DNA from: Alphaproteobacteria bacterium
Lineage (GTDB): Bacteria; Pseudomonadota; Alphaproteobacteria; Bin95
Direction: 5' to 3'
Length of the DNA stretch: 64,000 nt
Assembly (NCBI GenBank): GCA_020638555.1
Contig: JACKII010000005.1
Span: 248,001 to 312,000, forward strand
Part shown: positions 54,156 to 63,761 of the stretch, piece after piece
Layout: each line of letters begins with the position of its first letter
How positions within the stretch are numbered: position 1 is the first letter of the stretch
Translations under genes and position numbers: made by a program
Notes under the pieces: model-generated
Seen by the model: the letters and a program-made list of their open reading frames with translations, nothing else
What the model was told of the DNA's origin: nothing
Database searches by the model: none

Positions 54156-54785
54156 ATGCTGACCATCTACCACTCCCCCGGCACCCGGGGCTTCCGCGTC
54201 ATGTGGGTGTGCGAGGAGCTGGGCGTGCCCTACGAGATCCGGCCGGTGAATTTCTCGGCCGACTACCGGCGCACGCCCGAATGGCGGGCCATGCACCCGG
54301 TCGCGAAGGTGCCGGTGATGGACGACGGCGACCTGCGCATGCACGAGTCCTGCGCTATGATCCAGTACATCCTGGCGCGCCATGGCGAGGGGCGCCTGCA
54401 ACCGGCGGCGGGCGCGCCGGACTATGCCCATTTCCTGCAATGGCTCTGGTTCTCGGAGGCGACCTTCCAGCGTCCGCTCGGCGAGATCACCAACCACCGG
54501 CGCGAGTTCAACCCGGAACTGCCGGATGTGGTGGCGGAGATGCAGGGCCGCGCCACCCAGTGCGTCGAGGCGCTGGACCGGGCGCTGGCCGACCGGCCCT
54601 ACCTGCTGGGCGACACGATGTGCGCGGCGGACCTGAGCAACGCCTATGTCCTGCGAGGCTATCATCGCAATGTGGGCGCGGCGCTGCCGGCGAACGTGCA
54701 GGGCTTCTGGGAGCGCATGACCGCGCTGCCCAGCTATGAGCGCACGGTGCAGGCCGACCGCGAGACGGCCGAACGCCTGAAATAG
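54156..54785 (+). CDS. Glutathione S-transferase
   Basis: 209 residues. N-terminal thioredoxin-like domain (MLTIYHSPGTRGFRVMWVCEELGVPYE, KVPVMDDGDLRMHESCAMIQYI, with the ES glutathione-binding pair) and an alpha-helical C-terminal domain (YLLGDTMCAADLSNAYVL). Likely detoxification or maleylpyruvate/maleylacetoacetate-type isomerisation, fitting the catabolic genes upstream. AAGGAA is 9 nt before the start. Confidence 0.9.
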   Translation: MLTIYHSPGTRGFRVMWVCEELGVPYEIRPVNFSADYRRTPEWRAMHPVAKVPVMDDGDLRMHESCAMIQYILARHGEGRLQPAAGAPDYAHFLQWLWFSEATFQRPLGEITNHRREFNPELPDVVAEMQGRATQCVEALDRALADRPYLLGDTMCAADLSNAYVLRGYHRNVGAALPANVQGFWERMTALPSYERTVQADRETAERLK

Positions 54786-54795
54786 GCGGGCGGCC

Positions 54796-55500
54796 TCAGA
54801 GGCTCTGGTCGTCGATCAGCGGGCTGGGCTTGGCAAACTCCCGGAGATGATCCGGGTCCTCGATCGAGACCGTGCTGCCCTTGGTCGAGACGCCCTGGGC
54901 GCGGAGGCCGTTGAAGCTGCGGCTCAGATTTTCCGGCGTCATGCCCAGCAAGGCCGCCAGGCGGCGCTTGTCGGTGCGCAGTTCGAACGCCGGCGCGCCG
55001 CCGGCGGCGCGATGTTCGCGCAGCAGGTAGTTCGCCAGCCGCTCCTGGCCATTGCGCAATTTCAGGTCCTTGGTGTGCTTGACGACGGAGCGGTAGCATT
55101 GCGCCAGTTCGGTGACGATGGCGCGGGCGAATTTCGCATCGGCATCGAACACGGCGCGCACGTCCTGGCTGGGCAACAGGGCGATGCGACTTTTTTCCAT
55201 CGTCCGGGCCGACATCAGATAGGGCGCGTCCTTGATCGTGGCCGCCAGGATGAAGGTGGAAACCGGGCGAACCGTGGCCATGCTGGTTTCGCGCCCGTTC
55301 CAGGTGCAGAACAACTCGACCGTTCCCGACAGCACGATATGCAGGAAGTCGCTCTGCTCGCCTTCCGTAATCAGTTGGATCTGCGGCGGAAAGTTGTGCA
55401 CGTACGAGCCCCGCATCAGCGCCTCGAACTTGTCGGACTCCATCTGCGCGAACAGATCGAGCGAGCGGATGTCGGCGTGATACGGTTCGGGCATATCCAT
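54796..55500 (-). CDS. Crp/Fnr family regulator (NarR/DNR-like)
   Basis: 234 residues from ATG 55500 (55494 also possible; a TTG at 55554 would overlap the FNR box and is less likely). A cNMP-binding-type beta barrel (QLITEGEQSDFLHIVLSGTVELF) is followed by a dimer helix and a Crp HTH (TDKRRLAALLGMTPENLSRSFNGLRAQGV). The ExxSR in the recognition helix predicts binding to TTGAT-N4-ATCAA sites. The N-terminal cysteines of FNR are missing, so it likely senses NO or nitrite/nitrate products, as NarR/DNR do. Divergent from narK. Confidence 0.88.
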   Translation of the reverse strand: MDMPEPYHADIRSLDLFAQMESDKFEALMRGSYVHNFPPQIQLITEGEQSDFLHIVLSGTVELFCTWNGRETSMATVRPVSTFILAATIKDAPYLMSARTMEKSRIALLPSQDVRAVFDADAKFARAIVTELAQCYRSVVKHTKDLKLRNGQERLANYLLREHRAAGGAPAFELRTDKRRLAALLGMTPENLSRSFNGLRAQGVSTKGSTVSIEDPDHLREFAKPSPLIDDQSL

Positions 55501-55540
55501 CCATTGCGGGTGCAGGGGCGGGAAATTCTTGGGCGACCTC

Positions 55541-55554
55541 TTGATAAATGTCAA
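55541..55554. promoter_or_regulatory. FNR-type box upstream of the Crp/Fnr gene
   Basis: TTGAT AAAT GTCAA matches the FNR consensus TTGAT-N4-ATCAA at 9 of 10 positions, about 41 bp upstream of ATG 55500. It fits autoregulation or control by another FNR-type protein. Confidence 0.75.
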
Positions 55555-55653
55555 TATAAGATTGAATTTGGGTCAAGCGCCAGTATGCAATTATACATAT
55601 GGTAATATGATAAAATAACGGGAAATAATTTCATAGGTCGAGAGGGCATTTTT

Positions 55654-55667
55654 GTGATTTAAGTCAA
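55654..55667. promoter_or_regulatory. FNR-type box upstream of narK
   Basis: GTGAT TTAA GTCAA, 8 of 10 matches. A -10-like TATGGT lies at 55690-55695; the box centre is about 41 bp from the expected start point, the class II activator position. AT-rich spacer 55555-55752. Confidence 0.7.
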
Positions 55668-55752
55668 ATGAGAATCCGGTGAATAAACCTATGGTCTGTC
55701 CCGTACCTGAGGATCCGGCGGATGCCGGAGGAAAACGACTGGAGGGAATCAG

Positions 55753-58482
55753 ATGCGAGGTGCCGTGGCTGTCTCGCGCTCGGACCAAAACCGGGCGCTG
55801 GGATTAAGCACGATCGCTTTCACCGCGTGTTTCGCGGTTTGGACGATCTTTTCGATCATCGGTGTTGCGATCAAGGCGGAACTGGGACTGACGGAGTTCG
55901 AGTTCGGCCTGTTGGTGGCGACGCCGATCCTGACCGGGTCGCTGACCCGCCTCATCCTCGGCGTTTGGACCGAGCGCTATGGCGCCCGCATCGTCTTCCC
56001 GTTGCAGATGCTGCTGGCGGCGCTGGCAACCTGGCTGCTGACCTTCGCGGATTCCTATCCCCTCTACTTGCTGGCGGCGCTGGGCATCGGGCTCGCCGGC
56101 GGGTCGTTCATCATCGGCATCGCCTATGTGTCCGAATGGTACGAAGCCCGCCTCCAGGGCACGGCGCTGGGCGTGTTCGGCGTCGGCAATGTCGGCGCGG
56201 CGGTCACCAAATTCGTGGCACCGTTCGTCATGGTTGCCGTCGGCTGGCAAGGGGTCGCCATCGTCTGGGCGCTGGTGCTGGCCGGCCTGGGCGTGCTGTT
56301 CTTCCTGTTCGCGAAGGACGAACCGGCCCTGGTGGAGCGGCGCAAGACCGGGGTGCGGGCGCCGTCGCTGGCGGAGCAGTTCGCCCCGCTGCGCAATCTG
56401 CAGGTCTGGCGGTTCTCGCTCTATTATTTCTTCGTGTTCGGCGCGTTCGTCGCCATTGCTCTGTGGGCGCCGCACTATCTGATCGAGGTCTATGGCGTCG
56501 ACGTGGAAACCGCTGGCATGGCGGCGGCGGCGTTCTCGCTGTCGGCCTCGTTGTTCCGCGCCTATGGCGGCCACCTGTCCGACCGGTTCGGCGCGCGCGC
56601 GGTGATGTACTGGACGTTCGGCTTCAGCATGATCCTGCTGTTCATGCTGTCCTACCCGCCGACGGAATACATCATCCAGACCAAGGCCGGCCTGGTGCAT
56701 TTCGAGACGGAAATGCCGCTCTGGCCGTTCGTCGCCGTGCTGTTCGCGCTGGGCTTCTTCATGAGCCTGGGCAAGGCGGCCGTATACAAGCACATTCCGG
56801 TCTATTATCCCCAGCATGTGGGTGCGGTCGGCGGCCTGGTCGGCATGATCGGCGGCCTCGGCGGCTTCATCCTGCCGATCATCTTCGGCGCGCTGCTGGA
56901 CCTGACCGGCATTTACACCAGTTGTTTCGCCTTGCTGTTCCTGTTGGTCGCGGTCGCCCTGGTCTGGATGCACTTCTCGATCCGTGCCATGGAGCGCAGC
57001 GCCATGGCCGAGGACTTGGATCGCCTGCCGGAACTTCCGGAAATGCAGGACATCCACATTCCCGGCGAAACCGTGATGGCGCGCACCCTACAGGACTGGC
57101 AGCCGGAGGATCCGACCTTCTGGCAGTCCAAGGGCCGGGCCATTGCGCGGCGCAATCTCTGGATCTCGATCCCGGCGCTGTTGCTCGCCTTCTCGGTCTG
57201 GATGGTGTGGTCGGTCGTGGTGGCGCGGCTGCCGTCGATCGGCTTCAATTTCAGCCCCAGCGAGTTGTTCTGGCTGGCGGCGCTGCCGGGCCTGTCCGGT
57301 GCGACGCTGCGCATCTTCTATAGTTTCATGGTGCCGATCTTCGGCGGCCGGCTGTGGACGACGCTGTCGACCGCCTCGCTGCTGCTGCCGGCCTTTGGCA
57401 TCGGCTATGCGGTGCAGGACCCGCAAACCCCCTATCTGATCTTCCTGACGCTGGCGCTGCTGTGCGGCCTCGGCGGCGGCAACTTCGCCTCGTCCATGGC
57501 CAACATCGCCTTCTTCTTCCCGAAGGCGGAGAAGGGCAATGCGCTGGCGCTGAATGCCGGGCTCGGCAATCTGGGTGTGTCGGTCATGCAGTTCCTGGTG
57601 CCGCTCGTCATCACCACCGGCGTGTTCGGCGCCGTGGGCGGCGCGCCGCAGACGCTGTCGGCCGGCGGCGAGCTGTTCATGCAGAATGCGGGCTTCGTCT
57701 GGGTGCCGTTCATCGTGGTGGCGACCGCCGCGGCGTGGCTCGGCATGAACGACATTGCCGACGCCAAGGCCAGCTTCAAGGACCAGGCGATCATTTTCAG
57801 CCGCAAGCACAACTGGCTGATGTGCATCCTCTACACCGGCACGTTCGGCAGCTTCATCGGCTATTCCGCGGGCTTCCCGTTGCTGACCAAGCTGCAATTC
57901 CCGGAGGTGAACGCGCTGCAATACGTGTTCCTGGGGCCGTTGGTCGGCGCCCTGTCGCGGGCCGGCACCGGCTGGATCAGCGACCGGTTCGGCGGCGGCC
58001 GTGTGACCTTCTGGACCTTTGCCGGCATGATTGTCGCCGTGTTCGGGGTGATCACCTTCCTGCCGTCCGGCGGCGAGGGCGGCAGCTTTGCCGGCTTCTT
58101 CGCCTCGTTCATGGCGCTGTTCTTCCTGACCGGCGTCGGCAATGCCTCCACCTTCCAGATGATCCCGGCCATCATGGGCAAGGAAGTGCCGCGGCTGATG
58201 CCGAACCTGGGCGCGGACGCGACCCGGCGCCAGGCGGAGCGCGAGAGCGCGGCGATCATCGCCTTTACCAGCGCCATCGCGGCCTATGGCGCCTTCTTCA
58301 TCCCCAAGGCGTATGGCACCTCCATCGCCATGACCGGCGGTCCGGTCGCGGCACTCTGGGCCTTCCTGGCGTTCTACGCGATCTGCCTTATTATTACCTG
58401 GGTGTTCTACACCAGCCCTCGCGGCCTGTTGCGCAACCAGGAACGCCATGCCCCCGCCCGTGTCGCCCACGCCACCAAATAG
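55753..58482 (+). CDS. narK: NarK1-NarK2 fused nitrate/nitrite transporter
   Basis: 909 residues: two MFS halves, each with about 12 helices (roughly 15-430 and 475-890), as in the Paracoccus NarK fusion. Half 1 looks NarK1-like (nitrate/H+ symport), half 2 NarK2-like (nitrate/nitrite exchange), from established work on the Paracoccus protein. The second half has the nitrate signature region GLGGGNFASSMANIAFFFP and GNLGVSVMQFLVPLVI. GGAGGG is 7 nt before the ATG. It leads the narKGHJ operon, with narG 15 bp downstream. Confidence 0.92.
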   Translation: MRGAVAVSRSDQNRALGLSTIAFTACFAVWTIFSIIGVAIKAELGLTEFEFGLLVATPILTGSLTRLILGVWTERYGARIVFPLQMLLAALATWLLTFADSYPLYLLAALGIGLAGGSFIIGIAYVSEWYEARLQGTALGVFGVGNVGAAVTKFVAPFVMVAVGWQGVAIVWALVLAGLGVLFFLFAKDEPALVERRKTGVRAPSLAEQFAPLRNLQVWRFSLYYFFVFGAFVAIALWAPHYLIEVYGVDVETAGMAAAAFSLSASLFRAYGGHLSDRFGARAVMYWTFGFSMILLFMLSYPPTEYIIQTKAGLVHFETEMPLWPFVAVLFALGFFMSLGKAAVYKHIPVYYPQHVGAVGGLVGMIGGLGGFILPIIFGALLDLTGIYTSCFALLFLLVAVALVWMHFSIRAMERSAMAEDLDRLPELPEMQDIHIPGETVMARTLQDWQPEDPTFWQSKGRAIARRNLWISIPALLLAFSVWMVWSVVVARLPSIGFNFSPSELFWLAALPGLSGATLRIFYSFMVPIFGGRLWTTLSTASLLLPAFGIGYAVQDPQTPYLIFLTLALLCGLGGGNFASSMANIAFFFPKAEKGNALALNAGLGNLGVSVMQFLVPLVITTGVFGAVGGAPQTLSAGGELFMQNAGFVWVPFIVVATAAAWLGMNDIADAKASFKDQAIIFSRKHNWLMCILYTGTFGSFIGYSAGFPLLTKLQFPEVNALQYVFLGPLVGALSRAGTGWISDRFGGGRVTFWTFAGMIVAVFGVITFLPSGGEGGSFAGFFASFMALFFLTGVGNASTFQMIPAIMGKEVPRLMPNLGADATRRQAERESAAIIAFTSAIAAYGAFFIPKAYGTSIAMTGGPVAALWAFLAFYAICLIITWVFYTSPRGLLRNQERHAPARVAHATK

Positions 58483-58497
58483 ACGAGGACCGATCGT

Positions 58498-61400
58498 ATG
58501 AGTCATCTGCTCGACCGATTGAACTTCCTGAAATCCCGCGAACTCGACCGGTTTTCGGACGGCTACGGCCAGACCACCCGCGAGAGCCGGGCGTGGGAGG
58601 ACACCTATCGCAACCGCTGGCGGCACGACAAAACCGTCCGCTCCACCCACGGCGTCAACTGCACCGGCTCGTGCTCGTGGCGGATCTATGTCAAGTCCGG
58701 CATCGTCACCTGGGAGACCCAGGCGACCGACTATCCGCGCACGCGGCCGGGCCTGCCGAACCACGAGCCGCGCGGTTGCGCCCGCGGTGCCAGCTATAGC
58801 TGGTATCTCTACAGCGCCAACCGGGTGAAGAACCCGCTGGTGCGCGGGCGGCTGTTGAAGGTCTGGCGCAAGCTGCGCCAGACGCTGAGCCCGATCCAGG
58901 CCTGGACCCAGATCCAGAACGACCCGATCCTGCGCGCCTCCTATGTGGAGACGCGCGGCAAGGGCGGGTTCGTGCGCGCGTCCTGGGACGAGGCGACGGA
59001 GATCACGGCGGCCGCCAACGCCTACACTGCCAAGACCCATGGCCCCGACCGGATTTTCGGCTTCAGCCCGATCCCGGCCATGTCGATGATCAGCTATGCC
59101 GCGGGCTCGCGCTATCTGAGCCTGATCGGCGGCGTCTGCATGTCGTTCTACGACTGGTATTGCGACCTGCCGCCGGCCTCGCCCATGGTCTGGGGCGAGC
59201 AGACGGACGTGCCGGAATCGGCCGACTGGTACAATGCCGGCTATCTGATCCTCTGGGGCTCGAACGTGCCGCAGACGCGCACCCCGGATGCGCACTTCTA
59301 CACCGAAGCGCGTTATCGCGGCGCCAAGTCGGCGGTGATCTGCCCGGATTATTCCGAGGCGGCGAAGTTCGGCGATGTCTGGCTGAACGTGAAGCAGGGC
59401 ACCGACGCGGCCCTGGCCCAGGCGTTCGGCCATGTCATCCTGCGGGAGTTCCACCTGAACCGGCAGGTGCCCTATTTCCAGGATTATTGCCGGCAATATT
59501 CCGACTTCCCGATGCTGGTGCGCCTGGACGAGCGCGACGGCCGGCTGGTGCCGGGCCGTTTCCTGCGCGCGGCCGACCTGGACGGCGGCCTGGGCGAGGC
59601 CAACAATCCGGACTGGAAAACGGTGGCGGTGGACGAGACCACCGGCGGGCTGGTGGCGCCGAACGGCAGCATCGGCCATCGCTGGGGCGAGGCCGGTCGC
59701 TGGAACCTGGAGGAGCGCTCCGGCGATGCCGCGACGCGCCTGAAGCTGACCCTGGTCGGCGAGGGCGACCATGACACGGTGGCCGGCGTCGACTTCCCGT
59801 ATTTCGGCGGCCAGGCGTCCGACCCGTTCTCGACCGGAGACACCCGTCCCGACGTGCTGACCCGCAACGTGCCGGTCAAGCGCGTCGCCACGGCGGCGGG
59901 CGAGGTGGCGGTCGCCACCGTGTTCGACCTCTATTGCGCCAATTACGGCCTGGACCGCGGGCTGGGCGGCGACTGGGTCGCGTCGGACTACAATGCCGAC
60001 GTCCCCGGCACCCCCGCCTGGGCCGAGAAGATCACCGGCGTCAAGGCCGACCGCATCATCCACGTGGCGCGCGAGTTCGCCGAGACCGCGGAAAAGACCA
60101 ACGGCAAGTCCATGGTCATCATCGGCGCGGCGATGAACCACTGGTACCACATGGACATGAACTATCGCGGCGTCATCAACATGTTGGTGATGTGCGGTTG
60201 CGTCGGCCAGTCCGGCGGCGGCTGGGCCCACTATGTCGGCCAGGAGAAGCTGCGGCCGCAGACCGGCTGGCTGCCGCTGGCCTTCGCGCTGGACTGGGGC
60301 CGGCCGCCACGGCACATGAACTCGACCTCGGCCTGGTATGCCCACACCGACCAGTGGCGCTACGAGACGGTACAGGCGGCGGAAATCGTCTCGCCGACCG
60401 CGCCGGAGGGCGATTGGGACGCCTCGCTGATCGACTTCAACATCCGGGCCGAGCGCATGGGCTGGCTGCCGTCGGCACCGCAGCTCAAGACCAACCCGCT
60501 GGAGGTGGCGAAGGCGGCGAAGGCGGCCGGCAAGGACATCGGTGCCCATGTGGCCGAGGAGTTGAAGTCCGGCCGGCTGGAAATGTCGTGCGAGGACCCG
60601 GATGCGCCGGAAAACTGGCCGCGCAACCTGTTCGTCTGGCGCTCCAACCTGCTGGGCTCGTCCGGCAAGGGCCACGAATACTTCCTGAAGCACCTGCTCG
60701 GCACCGACCACGGCGTGCTCGGCCGCGACCTGGGCGAGGAAGGCCGGCAATTGCCGAAAGAGGCCAAGTGGCACGAGGAAGGCCCGCGCGGCAAGCTGGA
60801 CCTGCTGGTCTGCATCGACTTCCGCATGAGCACGACGGCGGTCTATTCCGACATCGTGCTGCCGACGGCCAGCTGGTACGAGAAAAACGACCTCAACACC
60901 TCGGACATGCACCCGTTCATCCACCCGCTGCAGGCGGCGGTGGACCCGGCCTATGAATCCAAGTCCGACTGGGAGATTTTCAAGGCCATCGCCAAAAAGT
61001 TCCAGGCGGTGGCGCCGGAAATCCTGGGCCAGGAAACCGACATCGTCGCCCTGCCCATCCTGCACGACACCCCGGCGGAGATCGCGCAGGACCAGGTCAA
61101 GGACTGGAAGAAGGGCGAGTGCGATCTGGTGCCGGGCAAGACCGCGCCGAATTACGTCGCCGTCGAGCGCGACTACACCGCCATTTACGACCGGTTCGTG
61201 GCCCTCGGCCCGCTGATGGACCGGATCGGCAATGGCGGCAAGGGCATTTCCTGGAAGACCGAGCACGAGGTGGAGTCGCTGCGCGCGCTGAACGGCGTCT
61301 GGGCGGACGGCCCGGCCAAGGGCTGCGCCAAGATCGTCACCGACATCGACGCAACCGAAGTCGTGCTGATGCTGGCGCCGGAAACCAATGGCGAGGTGGC

Positions 61401-62238
61401 GGTCAAGGCGTGGGAGGCGCTCGGCAAGACGACCGGGCGCGACCACACCCATCTGGCCATGCCGAAGGAAGACGAGAAAATCCGCTTCCGCGACATCGCC
61501 GCCCAGCCGCGCAAGATCATCTCGTCGCCGACCTGGTCCGGCCTGGAAAGCGAGCATGTCTGCTACAATGCCGGCTATACCAACGTGCACGAGTTGATCC
61601 CCTGGCGCACGCTGACCGGACGGCAGCAGCTCTATCAGGATCATCTGTGGATGCTGGCCTTCGGCGAGGGCTTCATGACCTATCGCCCGCCGGTCGACCT
61701 GAAGAGCGTCACCGACCAGGTCAACGACAGCGCCCGCGACGGCCGCGCGCACGTGGTGCTGAACTTCATCACGCCGCACCAGAAATGGGGCATTCACTCC
61801 ACCTACACCGACAACCTGCTGATGCTGACGCTGAACCGCGGCGGGCCGGTGATCTGGATCAGCGAGACCGACGCGCGCACCGCCGGCATCGCCGACAATG
61901 ACTGGGTGGAGCTGTACAACAGCAACGGCGCTTTGACCGCCCGGGCGGTGGTGTCGCAGCGGATCAAGGAAGGCACCACCTTCATGTATCACGCCCAGGA
62001 GAAGATCGTGAACACGCCCGGTTCCGAGCGCACGGGCAAGCGCGGCGGCATCCACAATTCGGTGACCCGCGCCGTGCTGAAGCCGACGCACATGATCGGC
62101 GGCTACGCCCAGCAGTCCTACGGCTTCAACTATTACGGCACGGTCGGCTCGAACCGGGACGAGTTCGTGATCGTGCGCAAGATGGACAAGGTCGACTGGC
62201 TCGACCGCCCCGCCGCCCAGAAGGAGGCCGCGCAATGA
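58498..62238 (+). CDS. narG: Respiratory nitrate reductase, alpha subunit
   Basis: 1246 residues, Mo-bis-MGD catalytic subunit of the membrane-bound, cytoplasm-facing NarGHI enzyme. His51, Cys55, Cys59 and Cys94 match the FS0 ligands of E. coli NarG. The Mo-ligand Asp is in the YDWYCDLPPASP segment. The C-terminus (GYAQQSYGFNYYGTVGSNRDEF) is typical. No Tat signal. It overlaps narH by 4 bp. Confidence 0.97.
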   Translation: MSHLLDRLNFLKSRELDRFSDGYGQTTRESRAWEDTYRNRWRHDKTVRSTHGVNCTGSCSWRIYVKSGIVTWETQATDYPRTRPGLPNHEPRGCARGASYSWYLYSANRVKNPLVRGRLLKVWRKLRQTLSPIQAWTQIQNDPILRASYVETRGKGGFVRASWDEATEITAAANAYTAKTHGPDRIFGFSPIPAMSMISYAAGSRYLSLIGGVCMSFYDWYCDLPPASPMVWGEQTDVPESADWYNAGYLILWGSNVPQTRTPDAHFYTEARYRGAKSAVICPDYSEAAKFGDVWLNVKQGTDAALAQAFGHVILREFHLNRQVPYFQDYCRQYSDFPMLVRLDERDGRLVPGRFLRAADLDGGLGEANNPDWKTVAVDETTGGLVAPNGSIGHRWGEAGRWNLEERSGDAATRLKLTLVGEGDHDTVAGVDFPYFGGQASDPFSTGDTRPDVLTRNVPVKRVATAAGEVAVATVFDLYCANYGLDRGLGGDWVASDYNADVPGTPAWAEKITGVKADRIIHVAREFAETAEKTNGKSMVIIGAAMNHWYHMDMNYRGVINMLVMCGCVGQSGGGWAHYVGQEKLRPQTGWLPLAFALDWGRPPRHMNSTSAWYAHTDQWRYETVQAAEIVSPTAPEGDWDASLIDFNIRAERMGWLPSAPQLKTNPLEVAKAAKAAGKDIGAHVAEELKSGRLEMSCEDPDAPENWPRNLFVWRSNLLGSSGKGHEYFLKHLLGTDHGVLGRDLGEEGRQLPKEAKWHEEGPRGKLDLLVCIDFRMSTTAVYSDIVLPTASWYEKNDLNTSDMHPFIHPLQAAVDPAYESKSDWEIFKAIAKKFQAVAPEILGQETDIVALPILHDTPAEIAQDQVKDWKKGECDLVPGKTAPNYVAVERDYTAIYDRFVALGPLMDRIGNGGKGISWKTEHEVESLRALNGVWADGPAKGCAKIVTDIDATEVVLMLAPETNGEVAVKAWEALGKTTGRDHTHLAMPKEDEKIRFRDIAAQPRKIISSPTWSGLESEHVCYNAGYTNVHELIPWRTLTGRQQLYQDHLWMLAFGEGFMTYRPPVDLKSVTDQVNDSARDGRAHVVLNFITPHQKWGIHSTYTDNLLMLTLNRGGPVIWISETDARTAGIADNDWVELYNSNGALTARAVVSQRIKEGTTFMYHAQEKIVNTPGSERTGKRGGIHNSVTRAVLKPTHMIGGYAQQSYGFNYYGTVGSNRDEFVIVRKMDKVDWLDRPAAQKEAAQ

Positions 62239-63761
62239 GGGTTCGTGCGCAAATCGGCATGGTGCTGAACCTCGACAAATGCATCGGCTGCCACACCTGT
62301 TCCGTCACCTGCAAGAATGTCTGGACCAGCCGCGAGGGCGTCGAATACGCGTGGTTCAACAATGTCGAGACCAAGCCCGGCACCGGCTATCCCACCGACT
62401 GGGAGAACCAGGACCGCTGGAAAGGCGGCTGGCGGCGCACCCGCTCCGGCAGCTTGCAGCCGATGCAGGGGGCGAAGTGGCGCATCCTCGCCAACATCTT
62501 CGCCAACCCGTCGCTGCCGGAAATCGACGACTATTACGAGCCGTTCGACTTCGACTACGACCATCTGAAATCGGCCCCGGAAATGGAGGCCTTCCCGACC
62601 GCCCGCCCGCGCTCGCGCATCACCGGCGAGCGCATGGACAAGATCGTCAAGGGCCCGAACTGGGAGGAAATCCTGGGCGGCGAGTTCTCCAAACGCTCGC
62701 AGGATTACAATTTCGCCGGCATCGAAAAGCAGATTTACGGCGAATACGAAAACACCTTCATGATGTACCTGCCGCGGCTCTGCGAGCACTGCCTGAACCC
62801 GGCCTGTGCCGCCAGTTGCCCGAGCGGCGCGATCTACAAGCGCGAGGAAGACGGCATCGTCCTGATCGACCAGGAGAAATGCCGCGGCTGGCGCATGTGC
62901 GTTTCCGGCTGCCCCTACAAGAAGGTCTATTACAACTGGTCGACCGGCAAGTCGGAGAAGTGCACGCTCTGCTATCCGCGCATCGAGTCCGGCAACCCCA
63001 CGGTCTGCTCGGAAACCTGCGTCGGTCGCATCCGCTATATCGGCGTCATCCTCTATGACGCCGACCGGATCGAGGAAGCGGCCAGCGCCGAGCGCACCAC
63101 CGACCTCTATGAGGCGCAGCTGTCGATCTTCCTCGACCCGAACGACCCGGAGGTGATCCGGGCCGCGCGCCGCGACGGCATCCCGGAGGACTGGATCGGC
63201 GCGGCGCAGAACAGCCCGATCTGGAAGCTGGCCATGGACTGGAAGGTGGCCTTCCCGCTGCATCCGGAATACCGCACCCTGCCCATGGTCTGGTATGTGC
63301 CGCCGCTCTCGCCGATCCAGAACGCGGCGGAGGCGGGGGCGATCAGCACCAATGACGGGCTGCCGGACGTGCGCAATCTGCGCATCCCGGTGCGCTATCT
63401 CGCCAACATGCTGACCGCCGGCGAGGAGGCGCCCATCGTCCACGCGCTGGAGCGCATGCTGGCCATGCGCGGCTATATGCGGGCCAAGACCGTGGACGGC
63501 GTCATCGACGAGGGCATTGCCGAGCGCGTCGGCCTCTCGGGCGCGGTGATCGAGGACATGTACAAGATCATGGCGCTGGCCGACTACGAGGACCGGTTCG
63601 TGATCCCGACCACCCACCGCGAACAGGTGGAAGCGGCCTACGACCTGCGCGGCGGCTGCGGCTTCACCGATACCAATGGCTGTTCGGACGGCCTCAGCGA
63701 CTTCTCGCTGTTCGGTGGCCGCAAGCGGCCGTTACAGATGCCGAAGGAGACGGTGGAATGA
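62235..63761 (+). CDS. narH: Respiratory nitrate reductase, beta subunit
   Basis: 508 residues with three [4Fe-4S] and one [3Fe-4S] cluster. Cysteine runs CIGCHTCSVTC, CEHCLNPACAASCP, CRGWRMCVSGCP (Trp replaces one Cys, as expected for the [3Fe-4S] site) and CTLCYPRIESGNPTVC. It passes electrons from NarI to NarG. Starts inside the narG stop (ATGA) and overlaps narJ by 4 bp. Confidence 0.97.
   Translation: MRVRAQIGMVLNLDKCIGCHTCSVTCKNVWTSREGVEYAWFNNVETKPGTGYPTDWENQDRWKGGWRRTRSGSLQPMQGAKWRILANIFANPSLPEIDDYYEPFDFDYDHLKSAPEMEAFPTARPRSRITGERMDKIVKGPNWEEILGGEFSKRSQDYNFAGIEKQIYGEYENTFMMYLPRLCEHCLNPACAASCPSGAIYKREEDGIVLIDQEKCRGWRMCVSGCPYKKVYYNWSTGKSEKCTLCYPRIESGNPTVCSETCVGRIRYIGVILYDADRIEEAASAERTTDLYEAQLSIFLDPNDPEVIRAARRDGIPEDWIGAAQNSPIWKLAMDWKVAFPLHPEYRTLPMVWYVPPLSPIQNAAEAGAISTNDGLPDVRNLRIPVRYLANMLTAGEEAPIVHALERMLAMRGYMRAKTVDGVIDEGIAERVGLSGAVIEDMYKIMALADYEDRFVIPTTHREQVEAAYDLRGGCGFTDTNGCSDGLSDFSLFGGRKRPLQMPKETVE

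Noticed and set aside
55563..55577. TTGAATTTGGGTCAA as a third FNR box
   Set aside because: The half-sites are separated by five instead of four bases and the left half deviates, so it does not fit the dimer spacing.
57088..62235. A 1715-codon open frame antisense to narK and narG
   Set aside because: Product of high GC and codon bias; His/Gly/Arg/Gln-rich translation without any domain, and fully explained by narK and narG on the other strand.
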